Below are positions 46,564-55,252 of a stretch of 56,558 nt of DNA, in pieces. Each line of letters starts with the position of its first letter. Position 1 is the first letter of the stretch. Made by a program: the position numbers and the translations under genes. Below the pieces are notes generated by a model that was given only the letters and a program-made list of their open reading frames with translations, did not search any database and was not told the origin of the DNA. Origin of the DNA: Catenibacterium sp. co_0103 (GTDB lineage Bacteria; Bacillota_I; Bacilli_A; Erysipelotrichales; Coprobacillaceae); assembly GCF_004168205.1 (NCBI RefSeq), contig NZ_RCYB01000007.1, forward strand, positions 1-56,558, read 5' to 3'.

Positions 46564-47520
46564 ATGAAGGATTATAGACGTTATCACTGTGATGAGAATA
46601 AACTTATTGATTATGGATTTAAGAAACAGGAGCATAATTATATATATAAGAAAGATATACTAGATGGTGATTTCAGGATAGAAGTCATTATAAATAGTAT
46701 TTTAGATGCAAAGGTTTATGATACTGATACAGATGAAGAATATACAAATATTCATCTGGTAGGTAAGCAGGGAAAGTTTGTACAAAAAGTGAGAACTGCA
46801 TATGAAGACTGTATAGAGGATATATTGAATCATTGTTTTGTATATGATTATTTTATTTTTCCTCAATCTAAACGTTTGATGCATCTTATTGAAGAAAAGT
46901 ATCATGTTCTTCCAGATTGTCCTTTTACTAATGGTGATTCATTTGTATTTAGAAATAATGATAAGTGGTTTGGACTTATTATGCATACAGACTATTCTAA
47001 GTTTTGTGATAAACAAGGAGAAATAGAATGTTTGAATATTAAGATTTCTATGGATACAGTGAATCATCCTTCTATCTATCCAGCTTTTCATATGAATAAG
47101 AAACATTGGATCAGTATACTATTAGATGAAACATTGAGTGATGAAGATATCATGTCTCTTGTTGATCAAAGCTATCATACTACTGTGATATGTGAAGATT
47201 GGGTTATTCCTGCTTCTCCTAAACGTTTTGATTTAATAAAGGCATTTCATCAAAGCGATTATATAAGATGGCATCAGAAAGGGAATATTCATCAAGATGC
47301 GAATGTATATATCTATTATGGTGCTCCTTATTCTGCAATTATGTATAAGTGTCAGGTAGTAGAAAGTAATGAAACAAGTATGCTTCTTAAACGTCTAAAA
47401 ACATATGATCCTACTCTTTATCCATTGGAAGTACTTAAGACATATCAATTAAGAACTATAAGAAGTGCTAGGCATATTCCTAAAGAATTAAATGAGTATA
47501 TAGGAAATACCGATAAATAA
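46564..47520 (+). CDS. MmcQ/YjbR-type protein with C-terminal EVE/PUA-like domain
   Basis: About 318 residues. The N-terminal part (1-85) has no clear match. Residues about 85-200 fit the MmcQ/YjbR fold (FIFPQSKRLMHLIEE, SFVFRNNDKWFGLIM, YPAFHMNKKHWISILLD), a CyaY-like double-wing domain implicated in DNA binding. Residues about 212-300 resemble an EVE/PUA-like fold (DWVIPASPKRFDLIKAF, HQDANVYIYYGAPYSAIMYK), which in other proteins binds modified bases. ATG 46564 is six bases from GGAGG; ATG 46561 is an alternative. The combination suggests a nucleic-acid binder, but no catalytic domain is present. Confidence 0.7.
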   Translation: MKDYRRYHCDENKLIDYGFKKQEHNYIYKKDILDGDFRIEVIINSILDAKVYDTDTDEEYTNIHLVGKQGKFVQKVRTAYEDCIEDILNHCFVYDYFIFPQSKRLMHLIEEKYHVLPDCPFTNGDSFVFRNNDKWFGLIMHTDYSKFCDKQGEIECLNIKISMDTVNHPSIYPAFHMNKKHWISILLDETLSDEDIMSLVDQSYHTTVICEDWVIPASPKRFDLIKAFHQSDYIRWHQKGNIHQDANVYIYYGAPYSAIMYKCQVVESNETSMLLKRLKTYDPTLYPLEVLKTYQLRTIRSARHIPKELNEYIGNTDK

Positions 47521-47539
47521 GTGAATTATCTAGTAAATA

Positions 47540-47548
47540 TGATATAAT
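47540..47548 (+). promoter_or_regulatory. Extended -10 promoter of the esterase/ATP-grasp pair
   Basis: TGATATAAT at 47540-47548, about 27 bases before ATG 47575. Confidence 0.6.
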
Positions 47549-47574
47549 AGGCAAAGGCAAAGGGGGCTTTGGGA

Positions 47575-48327
47575 ATGAAAGTAGAATATTATAAAGAGTA
47601 CAGTCCATGTCTTGAAAGAGATATGGAATATAAGGTGTATGGACATGCGGGAACACCTATACTTGTATTTCCATCACAGAACGGTAGATTTTTTGATTTT
47701 GAAAACAATGGCATGGTCGCTACAGTAGAAGACCTTATTGATAATGGGAATATACAATTATTCTGCTGTGATAGTATTGATCTAGAAACATGGAGTGAAG
47801 AAGGCGGTCATGATGTTGGATCTCGTTCACATATGTTAGAACAATATTATCATTATATTGTAGATGAATTAGTACCTAGAATTATTGATATTAATGCGAT
47901 GTGTGGTACACATGCAAAGGGTATTTATACTACAGGATGTTCATTAGGTGCATCACATGCAGCTAATTTCTTATTTAGAAGACCGGATATTTTTAGTGGA
48001 TGTATCGCATTAAGTGGATATTATGATAGTGATTTATTCTTTCATGAGTATGTGGATGATAATGTTTATCGTAATAGTCCTATTAAATATATTGAAGGTA
48101 TGAGTTATGATCACCCATATGTAGAAATGTATAGAAAATGTCGTATCGTATTATGTTGCGGCCAGGGTGCTTGGGAAGACGAAATGGTTCGTTCAACTAG
48201 TAGAATGAAAGAACTATTGGAATATAAGAATATTCCAGCATGGATTGATTTCTGGGGATATGATGTAAACCATGATTGGGATTGGTGGAGAGTACAGTTC
48301 CCATATTTTGTAAAGAGAGTAATCTAG
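47575..48327 (+). CDS. Esterase-family alpha/beta hydrolase
   Basis: A 250-residue hydrolase of the esterase D/mycolyltransferase-like group (PF00756). TPILVFPSQNGRFFDFENN is the early strand and oxyanion region, YTTGCSLGASHAANFLF holds the nucleophilic Ser in GCSLGA, and DVNHDWDWWRVQFPYFV contains the catalytic His. No signal peptide, so it acts in the cytosol. AAGGGGG precedes ATG 47575. It is followed 14 bases later by an ATP-grasp ligase, suggesting that the two process the same acyl or peptide-like compound. Substrate unknown. Confidence 0.85.
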   Translation: MKVEYYKEYSPCLERDMEYKVYGHAGTPILVFPSQNGRFFDFENNGMVATVEDLIDNGNIQLFCCDSIDLETWSEEGGHDVGSRSHMLEQYYHYIVDELVPRIIDINAMCGTHAKGIYTTGCSLGASHAANFLFRRPDIFSGCIALSGYYDSDLFFHEYVDDNVYRNSPIKYIEGMSYDHPYVEMYRKCRIVLCCGQGAWEDEMVRSTSRMKELLEYKNIPAWIDFWGYDVNHDWDWWRVQFPYFVKRVI

Positions 48328-48341
48328 GAGGAGAAGAATAG

Positions 48342-49853
48342 ATGAACGTCGTATTTATATCACCACATTTTCCAGAATATTATCATAATTTCTGTTCGCG
48401 TTTAAAAGATCGTGGTGTGAATGTATTAGGTGTTGGAGATTGCCCATATGATATAATCAGTGATGACACAAAGAATTCATTGACTGAATATTACTATGTA
48501 GGTTCTTTAGAGAATTATGATGAAGTATATCGTGCATGTGCTTATTTCTCTAGTCATTATGGAAAGATTGACTGGATTGAATCTGAAAATGAATACTGGC
48601 TAGAATTAGAAGCAACATTAAGAAGAGACTTTAATGTGACTACTGGTCCACAGATTCAGGATATGCGCTGGATGAAATTTAAATCAGCTATGAAGGAAGT
48701 ATATAAGAGTGCTGATTTAAAGGTGGCTGACTATATTAAGTTAGATACACTTGATGAAGCTTTAGAGTTTACTAAAAAGAATGGTTATCCAGTGATTGTA
48801 AAGCCTGATAATGGTGTAGGAGCAACTCATACTTATAAATTGAAAGATGATGAAGAATTAAAAGACTTCTATAATCATAAACAGGATTATATTGATTATA
48901 TTCTAGAAGATTTTGTGCCTGGTGATGTTGTAACATTCGAAGGTGTGACTGATAAGGATAAGAATATTTTATTCTCTACAAGTCATTATATGGATACTTC
49001 TATTATGGATACAGTCAATGATGCATCTGATATCTATTTCCATTCTGAACCTGTAGAAGGTAAACCTATTTATGAAATTGGTGAAAAGGTTGTTAAAGCA
49101 TTTGATACAAGAAGCCGTTTCTTCCATTTTGAATTCATTAAATTATCTGAAGATAAACCAGGATTAGGTAGAAAAGGTGATTTAGTTCCTCTAGAAGTGA
49201 ATATGAGAGCACCAGGTGCTTTTATTCCTGATATGATGAACTATGCTTATGATGTAGATACATATACTATTTGGGCAGATATGATGATCTATAATACTTG
49301 TTTCTATGAAATTGAAAGAAAGTATTATGTAGGTTATGTAGGAAGACGTCTTGGTATTGATTATGAATTATCTGATGCAGAAGTTGCTGATAAGTATAGA
49401 GAATATATCAAGATTGAAGCAGATATTCCTCAGGTTCTTGCACAGGCTGAAGGTAACCATATATTTGTTTTCCGTGCTAAAACTAAAGCAAAGTTAAATG
49501 AAATTACTAAGGCGATTATTGCACATAAGAAGAAAAAGGCTGCATCTAAGAAAGCAGTCAAGAAGACAGTGAAAGCTGTGGCTAAAAAGGTAGAAGAAGT
49601 TAAAGAGCCTGTAAAGGAAGTAGTGAAGGAACCGGTTAAAAAGACCGTAAAAGCTGTGACTAAGAAGGTTGAAGAAACTAAAGAACCAGTTAAAGCAGTT
49701 GTGGAAACAAAGAAAGCAGAAGTAAAAGCAGCTGTAGAAGATACAGTAAAGGTAGTAGAAGAGAAGAAAGAAGAACTAAAAGAAGTAGTTAAGAAATCTC
49801 CTCGTGCTAGAAAAGCTGTTAAGAAACCTAGACATAAATCTAAAAAGCGTTAA
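48342..49853 (+). CDS. ATP-grasp ligase with histone H1-like Lys/Ala/Glu tail
   Basis: A 503-residue protein preceded by AGGAGGAGAA. Residues 1-90 form a pre-ATP-grasp domain (VVFISPHFPEYYHNFCSRL, DWIESENEYWLELEA). Residues about 110-330 form the ATP-grasp domain (KNGYPVIVKPDNGVGATHTY, DYILEDFVPGDVVTFEG, LVPLEVNMRAPGAF with the metal-binding Glu/Asn). Residues about 395-503 are Lys/Ala/Val/Glu-rich, with a 26-residue repeat (KKTVKAVAKKVEEVKEPVK, then KKTVKAVTKKVEETKEPVK), ending KKPRHKSKKR. Such tails bind nucleic acid or polyanions in histone H1-like proteins. The ligase probably couples a carboxylate to an amine. Neither substrate nor tail function is known. Confidence 0.8.
   Translation: MNVVFISPHFPEYYHNFCSRLKDRGVNVLGVGDCPYDIISDDTKNSLTEYYYVGSLENYDEVYRACAYFSSHYGKIDWIESENEYWLELEATLRRDFNVTTGPQIQDMRWMKFKSAMKEVYKSADLKVADYIKLDTLDEALEFTKKNGYPVIVKPDNGVGATHTYKLKDDEELKDFYNHKQDYIDYILEDFVPGDVVTFEGVTDKDKNILFSTSHYMDTSIMDTVNDASDIYFHSEPVEGKPIYEIGEKVVKAFDTRSRFFHFEFIKLSEDKPGLGRKGDLVPLEVNMRAPGAFIPDMMNYAYDVDTYTIWADMMIYNTCFYEIERKYYVGYVGRRLGIDYELSDAEVADKYREYIKIEADIPQVLAQAEGNHIFVFRAKTKAKLNEITKAIIAHKKKKAASKKAVKKTVKAVAKKVEEVKEPVKEVVKEPVKKTVKAVTKKVEETKEPVKAVVETKKAEVKAAVEDTVKVVEEKKEELKEVVKKSPRARKAVKKPRHKSKKR
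49560..49700 (+). repeat. 78-base coding tandem repeat in the ATP-grasp tail
   Basis: Unit 1 begins at 49560 and unit 2 at 49638. They encode near-identical KKTVKAV(A/T)KKVEE(V/T)KEPVK blocks, showing that the tail grew by internal duplication. Confidence 0.75.
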
Positions 49854-49856
49854 TTA

Positions 49857-49897
49857 AGAAACTGTGATGAAATGATTTCATTTCTGATCAGTTTTTT
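49857..49897 (+). terminator. Terminator of the esterase/ATP-grasp pair
   Basis: An imperfect hairpin (AAACTG with CAGTTT, and GAAAT with ATTTC inside) followed by seven T. Confidence 0.6.
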
Positions 49898-49927
49898 TCT
49901 TTATTTGTTTTCTGTATATACAATGTG

Positions 49928-49956
49928 TTGACTGTTAATTGAGTGATGTTTATAAT
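49928..49956 (+). promoter_or_regulatory. Promoter of the toxin-antitoxin module
   Basis: TTGACT (49928-49933), a 17-base spacer and TATAAT (49951-49956). Confidence 0.75.
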
Positions 49957-49979
49957 AGTTGAGAAGGAGTTTATGAACT

Positions 49980-50300
49980 ATGAAAAAAACAACACTAACA
50001 GTGGCGACAGCACCCAAAACAAGCACTTTTCAGATGCGTATTAATCCAGAAATCAAAGCACAGGTAGAAGGAATCTATGCACAATGTGGTATGACACTTA
50101 CTGATGCTATTAATGCATTTATTCAGCAGTCTATTAATGTAGAAGGAATGCCTTTCTTAGTAACCGCAAATAGTAAACAGGCATTAAGAGAACAGGCAAT
50201 CTCTCAGTTAATGATTGAATTAGATAAAGGTGAAAAAGCACCTGCAGATGATAGTATTTCTGAAGAAGATATCTTAAAAGAATTTGGAATTGAACTATGA
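49980..50300 (+). CDS. RelB/DinJ-family antitoxin
   Basis: A 106-residue antitoxin. FQMRINPEIKAQVEGIYAQC followed by GMTLTDAINAFIQQS is the ribbon-helix-helix DNA-binding and dimerisation region of RelB/DinJ proteins. The acidic C-terminus (DDSISEEDILKEFGIEL) would wrap the toxin. AAGGAG lies 10 bases before ATG. It overlaps the toxin start by four bases (ATGA). RelB-type proteins repress their own promoter. Confidence 0.9.
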   Translation: MKKTTLTVATAPKTSTFQMRINPEIKAQVEGIYAQCGMTLTDAINAFIQQSINVEGMPFLVTANSKQALREQAISQLMIELDKGEKAPADDSISEEDILKEFGIEL

Positions 50301-50566
50301 ATCTAAGATATACAAGACAAGCACGTGCTGATTTAAGAAACCCTATGCGTTTGAATCCAAAGATAGTGAAACTATGTGCTGTATTAAAAACACACCCTGA
50401 AATAGGTGGTCAGCTATCTAATAGAACTGGATGGACAACAGATCTTTATTATGTCATTGCAGGAAAATATAGTATTTTTTATAAATATGATCATGACACA
50501 GTAACAATCATCCGTATTCTAACAAATGAAGAAAAATATATGAATGTCATTTTTGGTGATAAGTAA
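50297..50566 (+). CDS. RelE/ParE-family toxin, probably internally shortened
   Basis: An 89-residue toxin. LRYTRQARADL opens the family fold, and TDLYYVIAGKYSIFYKYDHDTVTIIRIL with KYMNVIFG matches its C-terminal strands (given here in two parts of the normal order). RelE/ParE toxins are usually 95-110 residues; the two helices expected after RADL are abbreviated (RNPMRLNPKIVKL), so roughly 15-20 residues appear deleted. Activity as a ribosome-dependent mRNA interferase or gyrase poison is therefore uncertain. It is coupled to the antitoxin by ATGA. Confidence 0.75.
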   Translation: MNLRYTRQARADLRNPMRLNPKIVKLCAVLKTHPEIGGQLSNRTGWTTDLYYVIAGKYSIFYKYDHDTVTIIRILTNEEKYMNVIFGDK

Positions 50567-50596
50567 AAAAGGATTGAATAAACTCAATCCTTTTTT
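50565..50596. terminator. Bidirectional terminator between toxin and DUF1836 gene
   Basis: AAAAAAGGATTGA (50565-50577) pairs perfectly with TCAATCCTTTTTT (50584-50596). Confidence 0.85.
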
Positions 50597-51063
50597 AGTG
50601 CTTCTTCCATTGTTTCTTCACCAAGAAGATTATCAGATACCTTGATCTTATAGACAGAACTTAAGATACATTTATTATATATGTCTGGTAGTTCTGAGTC
50701 TAAATAATTTGTCTTAAGGATACGCTCAAATACGTCACAATACATATTATAGAATTCAGATAATTCTTTCTGACTCTGTTGTAATTGAATAAGCTTAGAA
50801 ATCTCATCTAAAGAGAAGACCGACTTTAATAAACAAATTAATGTGAAATAAGCAATCTGTTCTCTTTCATATTTCTTCTTTATAGGTGCTTTTACTAGCT
50901 TATGTTTGACATAGTTATTGATCATTGTTTTTGTGATAATAGCGTCATTGTCATTTTTTAAGAAAGACAAACTCTTTTCTATAATAGATACAACCTGATC
51001 TATATAGAGTGGAAAATCTGGTATTTCTTCCCATCTAGAAATATGTACATTATCGTAATTCAT
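50584..51063 (-). CDS. DUF1836 domain protein
   Basis: A 159-residue protein. ITKTMINNYVKHKLVKAPIK and KKYEREQIAYFTLICLLKSV match the DUF1836 family of Bacillota, whose N-terminal part resembles a MerR-like helix-turn-helix and may bind DNA. The remaining helices are family-typical (FSLDEISKLIQLQQSQKEL). ATG 51063 has AGGTG six bases upstream. Its promoter region is shared with the divergent DUF4230 gene. Role unknown. Confidence 0.82.
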   Translation of the reverse strand: MNYDNVHISRWEEIPDFPLYIDQVVSIIEKSLSFLKNDNDAIITKTMINNYVKHKLVKAPIKKKYEREQIAYFTLICLLKSVFSLDEISKLIQLQQSQKELSEFYNMYCDVFERILKTNYLDSELPDIYNKCILSSVYKIKVSDNLLGEETMEEALKKD

Positions 51064-51152
51064 TTTCATCACCTACTTAAAAACTATCATTTATTGTATT
51101 TGTTGTCAAATCATCTAGACTATAAAACGAACTGTATATATTTTTCTTTATC

Positions 51153-51161
51153 TGCTATAAT
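51153..51161 (+). promoter_or_regulatory. Extended -10 promoter of the DUF4230-cutC-hydrolase operon
   Basis: TGCTATAAT at 51153-51161. Transcription would begin near 51168, giving an unusually short leader of about 10 bases. Confidence 0.6.
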
Positions 51162-51177
51162 TTGGTTGGTGATGAAA

Positions 51178-51780
51178 ATGAAAAACAAATTTAGTTTAAG
51201 ATCAATTATAGTCATTATTGTGTTAGTTATTGTTGTGTTTGTGGGTGGTATGTACTTTGGAGGACGTAGTACACCAGCTAAAGAAGAAATCACTTCAACA
51301 GCTTTAACACAGAAAATAAGAGATATTAATGAATTAGCTGTATCTGAATATGATTATACAAAAGTAGGGAAGTTTTCTAATTCATTAAAGTTTAATGGCT
51401 GGACTGTTCCTTTAACACAGAAGTCTTTCTTAATTACTTATGAAGGTAAGATGAAAGCAGGTGTTGATCTTTCTGATGTACAGGTAGAAAAAACAAATAA
51501 TAAGATTATCGTGAAAACATCTGCAGTAAAGATCTTATCTAATGAAATCGATGAGAATTCTATTAAGGTTTATGATGAAACAAAGAACATCTTTAATCAG
51601 ATTTCTATTACAGACTATAAGACTTTCGCGAAAGAACAGAAGAAGAAAGTAGAAAAAGAAGCGATTAAGAATCAGTTCTTAGAAAAGACTGAAACTAAAG
51701 TGAAGAAAGCCATTAAAGATCTTATTTATATGACTGTAGATCAAGAACAGTATGAAGTAGAGGTAGAAGTGAGTGAATAA
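51178..51780 (+). CDS. DUF4230 domain protein, membrane-anchored
   Basis: A 200-residue protein with one N-terminal helix (SIIVIIVLVIVVFVGGMYFG) and an extracellular domain. INELAVSEYDYTKVGKFSNS, FNGWTVPLTQKSFLITYEGK and MKAGVDLSDV are DUF4230 signatures. No function is known. I start at ATG 51178 after GGTGAT; ATG 51172 is possible. The stop is overlapped by cutC, making a three-gene operon. Confidence 0.85.
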   Translation: MKNKFSLRSIIVIIVLVIVVFVGGMYFGGRSTPAKEEITSTALTQKIRDINELAVSEYDYTKVGKFSNSLKFNGWTVPLTQKSFLITYEGKMKAGVDLSDVQVEKTNNKIIVKTSAVKILSNEIDENSIKVYDETKNIFNQISITDYKTFAKEQKKKVEKEAIKNQFLEKTETKVKKAIKDLIYMTVDQEQYEVEVEVSE

Positions 51781-52507
51781 GCTAGAAGTATGTTGTGGCA
51801 GCTATGAGGATGCAATGAATGCATATCATGGTGGTGCGAAAAGAATTGAATTAAATAGTGCGTTAGCGTTAGGTGGATTAACACCTACTATTGCATCATT
51901 AGAACTTATTAAGAATAATACAGATCTAGAAGTTATTTGCATGGTAAGACCCAGAGGTGCAGGATTTGTATATAATGAATTACAATCTGAACAGATGATT
52001 ATCGAAGCAGAAGAACTATTAGAACATGGGGCTGATGGTATTGCGTTTGGGTTCTTGGATCCTGATGGTAAAATCAATAGTGCACGTACAGGTGAAATGG
52101 TCTCTATTATTCATAGTTATGGTAAGACTGCAGTATTTCATAGAGCTTTTGATGTATGTGATAATCCAGATGCAACAATTCATAGATTAATTGAATTAGG
52201 TGTGGATAGAGTACTTACAAGTGGTATGAAGTCTACTGTGAGTGAAGGAGTTCAGCTTATTAAGGAACTGCAGGAGAAATATGGCAATCAAATAGAAATA
52301 TTGGCAGGTTCTGGAATTAATGAAACAAATGTCGTAGACATTATTCACTATACAGGTATTCATCAGGTTCATTCTTCATGTAAGAATTGGAGAGCAGATC
52401 CTACTACAGCCAATGATTATGTATCATTTAGCTATAATGGTATTAACTATGATTATGTAGATAAAGAGAAAGTGAAGAGAATGGTTTCACTTGTAGAGGA
52501 GGCTTAA
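51773..52507 (+). CDS. cutC: CutC family protein
   Basis: A 244-residue TIM-barrel protein named for copper homeostasis in Escherichia coli. KLEVCCGSYEDAMNAYHGGAK is split over the conserved N-terminus; RIELNSALALGGLTPT, MVRPRGAGFVYNE, DGIAFGFLDPDG, FHRAFDVCDNP, DRVLTSGMKS and EILAGSGINE follow. All are family motifs, including the residues lining the barrel. A direct copper role is disputed. It starts at GTG 51773 inside the DUF4230 gene and ends three bases before the hydrolase. Confidence 0.93.
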   Translation: MNKLEVCCGSYEDAMNAYHGGAKRIELNSALALGGLTPTIASLELIKNNTDLEVICMVRPRGAGFVYNELQSEQMIIEAEELLEHGADGIAFGFLDPDGKINSARTGEMVSIIHSYGKTAVFHRAFDVCDNPDATIHRLIELGVDRVLTSGMKSTVSEGVQLIKELQEKYGNQIEILAGSGINETNVVDIIHYTGIHQVHSSCKNWRADPTTANDYVSFSYNGINYDYVDKEKVKRMVSLVEEA

Positions 52508-52509
52508 TT

Positions 52510-53253
52510 ATGCAGCAGTATTGTGAAATTGCGACACCTAAGGGTGTTATGAGAGGATTCTTCCATGTGCCTCATAGAAAAGAATTCCCTGTATTATTAA
52601 TATTCCATGGTTTTACAGGACAATGCACAGGAACTAAGTTTTCCTATGTTTCTTTATCACGTTTATTAGAAGCGCAGGGTGTCGGTACTTTAAGAATGGA
52701 TTTTCTAGGTAGTGGTGAATCAGATCTTACCTTTAAAGAAATGACATTTGATGATGAATTATCATGTGCACGTATTCTATTAGAAGAATTAAAGAAGATG
52801 CCTCAAGTAACAGATATATATGTCTTAGGACATTCTATGGGTGGTGCAATTGCGAGTGAACTTGCTAAAATTTATCCTGAAGATATTAAAAAACTTGTAT
52901 TATGGGCTCCTGCCTTCAGTTTACCAGATTCTTTAGACTATCTTACAGGATCAGTAGAAGAAGCACCTGTTTATGATCATAATGGATTTGAAATCAGCGA
53001 TGCTTTTGTAAAGGATATGCTTCAAAGAGATTTCTATAAGAACTTAGATACATATAAGAATGATTTATTAGTCATTCATGGAACTGAAGATAAAACAGTA
53101 CCTTATGCAATCAGTGAAAGATATACAAAACTATTTGGTAAGCAGATGATTTTCCATCCAGTTGTTGGTGCATCTCATAATTATGATAATGCGGATCATA
53201 TTCATGAAGTTCTTTCTACAACTTATAAATTCTTAAAAGAACAGGTTATGTAA
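52510..53253 (+). CDS. Alpha/beta hydrolase (cinnamoyl/feruloyl esterase-like)
   Basis: A 247-residue cytosolic hydrolase. FPVLLIFHGFTGQCTGTKF contains the HGF oxyanion motif, YVLGHSMGGAIASELA the nucleophilic Ser (GHSMGG), VIHGTEDKTVPY the acid Asp and GASHNYD the catalytic His. The pattern is close to cinnamoyl esterases of lactobacilli and gut Bacillota, which release hydroxycinnamic acids from dietary esters. That substrate is inferred. Third gene of the DUF4230-cutC operon; a terminator follows. Confidence 0.9.
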   Translation: MQQYCEIATPKGVMRGFFHVPHRKEFPVLLIFHGFTGQCTGTKFSYVSLSRLLEAQGVGTLRMDFLGSGESDLTFKEMTFDDELSCARILLEELKKMPQVTDIYVLGHSMGGAIASELAKIYPEDIKKLVLWAPAFSLPDSLDYLTGSVEEAPVYDHNGFEISDAFVKDMLQRDFYKNLDTYKNDLLVIHGTEDKTVPYAISERYTKLFGKQMIFHPVVGASHNYDNADHIHEVLSTTYKFLKEQVM

Positions 53254-53267
53254 GCCTGTTCTTTTTT
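53235..53267 (+). terminator. Terminator after the alpha/beta hydrolase
   Basis: AAAAGAACAGG (53235-53245) pairs with CCTGTTCTTTT (53255-53265), followed by T. Confidence 0.8.
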
Positions 53268-53346
53268 GAAAAAGAGTTGAGTTATTCAATATTTAATAAA
53301 TTTTCTCATCTTGAAAACTATTCTTTATTGAAATGAAGACGAACTA

Positions 53347-53355
53347 TGATATAAT
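53347..53355 (+). promoter_or_regulatory. Extended -10 promoter of typA
   Basis: TGATATAAT at 53347-53355, 25 bases before ATG 53380. Confidence 0.65.
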
Positions 53356-53379
53356 CTAAAAATTGAAAGAGGTGCGATT

Positions 53380-55206
53380 ATGAATATTAGAAATATAGCA
53401 ATTATTGCTCATGTTGACCATGGTAAAACAACATTGGTTGACCAGCTTATTAAGAAATCTGGAACACTTGAAGCACACGAAGAACTAGCTGAACGTGCTA
53501 TGGATAGTAACGCTTTAGAAAGAGAACGTGGTATTACTATTTTAGCAAAGAATACAGCTATTCATTATAAAGACTATAAGATCAACATCATGGATACACC
53601 AGGCCATGCTGACTTTGGTGGAGAAGTAGAACGTATCATGCACATGGTGGATGGTGTTTTACTTGTAGTTGATGCTTATGAAGGTACAATGCCTCAGACT
53701 CGTTTCGTATTAAAGAAGGCATTAGCTGCTCATGTTAAACCTATCGTTGTTATCAACAAGGTTGACCGTCCAGTTGTAAGAATTCAGGAAGTTATGGATG
53801 AAGTTCTTGAATTATTTATGGAATTAGGTGCTGATGATAATCAGCTTGATTTCCCAACTGTTTTCGTTTCAGCATTAAATGGTACAAGCTCATTAGATCC
53901 TGATATTAGTACTCAGGTTCCTAATATGGACTGTTTATTTGATATGATTATCAATGAAATTCCTGCACCAGCAGTAGATGTTGGAGGTGGTTTACAGTTA
54001 CAGCCAGCTTTATTAGACTACAATGATTATGTAGGAAGAATTGGTATTGGTAGAATTCAGAGAGGTTCTATTAAAGTAAATGAAAATGTTGTATGTTTAA
54101 GAGCAGATGGTTCTAAGACACAGTTCCGTGTTCAGAAGTTATTCAGTTATTTAGGTATGCATAGATTTGAAGTAGAAGAAGCAAGTGCTGGTGATATCGT
54201 GGCTGTTGCAGGTTTAGCTGACATTGGTGTTGGTGAAACAATCTGTGAACCAAGCTGTGAAGAAGCATTACCATTACTTCATGTAGATGAACCAACAATC
54301 CAGATGATTTTTGGTACAAACACTTCACCATTTGCTGGTCAGGATGGTAAGTTTGTGACTGCATCTAAGATTGAAGAACGTTTATTCAAAGAAACAAACA
54401 AGGATGTATCTTTAAAAGTAGAACGTATTCAGAATAAAGAAGAATGGATGGTAAGTGGTCGTGGTGAATTACACTTATCTATCTTAATTGAAACAATGAG
54501 AAGAGAAGGATATGAATTACAGGTATCTAGACCTCATGTTATCTTAAAGGAAATCGATGGTGTAACATGTGAACCATATGAAGATGTAGAAATCGAAGCA
54601 CCAGATGATTGTATTGGTTCAGTTATTGAATCATTAGGTTTAAGAAGAGGTATCATGGAAAACATGGATTCTATGGAAGGTATGACTAAGGTTCATTATA
54701 TTGTACCTTCTAGAGGTTTAATTGGTTTCATGACTAACTTCTTAACAATGACTAAGGGTTATGGTATTATTAACCACTCATTCTTAGAATATCGCCCATT
54801 AGAAGGTGAAGCAGTAGGTGAAAGACAGTTAGGTGTTCTTATTTCTATTGAAACAGGACAGACTACTGCTTATGCACTTGGTGGTGTAGAAAGCCGTGGT
54901 GTGATGTTTGTTGGTCCAGGTGTAGAAGTATATGAAGGTATGATTGTTGGGGAACATGCAAAGGACAATGACTTAGTAGTAAACGTTACTAAGGGTAAAC
55001 AGCAGACAAATACACGTTCATCTACAAAAGATACAACAGTTGTATTAAAGAGACCTAGACACTTCAACCTAGAAGCTTGTCTTGACTATATTAATGAAGA
55101 TGAATTAGTAGAAGTCACTCCAAACAATATCCGTTTAAGAAAGAAATATCTTTCTGAACTTGATCGTAAGAGAGCTTATAGATCTAAAAATTCAGCATCA
55201 GAATAA
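53380..55206 (+). CDS. typA: Translational GTPase TypA/BipA
   Basis: A 608-residue ribosome-binding GTPase involved in 50S assembly and stress or cold responses. [18 protein letters not shown] is the P-loop, [14 protein letters not shown] is switch [18 protein letters not shown] is G3 and VINKVDRP is G4. Domains II, III and V follow, and the BipA-specific C-terminal domain includes [19 protein letters not shown] and KSR-like [13 protein letters not shown]. Full length. A GAGGTG site precedes ATG. Confidence 0.98.
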   Translation: MNIRNIAIIAHVDHGKTTLVDQLIKKSGTLEAHEELAERAMDSNALERERGITILAKNTAIHYKDYKINIMDTPGHADFGGEVERIMHMVDGVLLVVDAYEGTMPQTRFVLKKALAAHVKPIVVINKVDRPVVRIQEVMDEVLELFMELGADDNQLDFPTVFVSALNGTSSLDPDISTQVPNMDCLFDMIINEIPAPAVDVGGGLQLQPALLDYNDYVGRIGIGRIQRGSIKVNENVVCLRADGSKTQFRVQKLFSYLGMHRFEVEEASAGDIVAVAGLADIGVGETICEPSCEEALPLLHVDEPTIQMIFGTNTSPFAGQDGKFVTASKIEERLFKETNKDVSLKVERIQNKEEWMVSGRGELHLSILIETMRREGYELQVSRPHVILKEIDGVTCEPYEDVEIEAPDDCIGSVIESLGLRRGIMENMDSMEGMTKVHYIVPSRGLIGFMTNFLTMTKGYGIINHSFLEYRPLEGEAVGERQLGVLISIETGQTTAYALGGVESRGVMFVGPGVEVYEGMIVGEHAKDNDLVVNVTKGKQQTNTRSSTKDTTVVLKRPRHFNLEACLDYINEDELVEVTPNNIRLRKKYLSELDRKRAYRSKNSASE

Positions 55207-55209
55207 GGG

Positions 55210-55238
55210 GAGTAATGAGAATTACTCTCTCTTTTTTT
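55210..55238 (+). terminator. Terminator of typA
   Basis: GAGTAAT (55210-55216) pairs with ATTACTC (55221-55227), then CTCTC and seven T. Confidence 0.7.
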
Positions 55239-55252
55239 AACAGGAGTACGTT

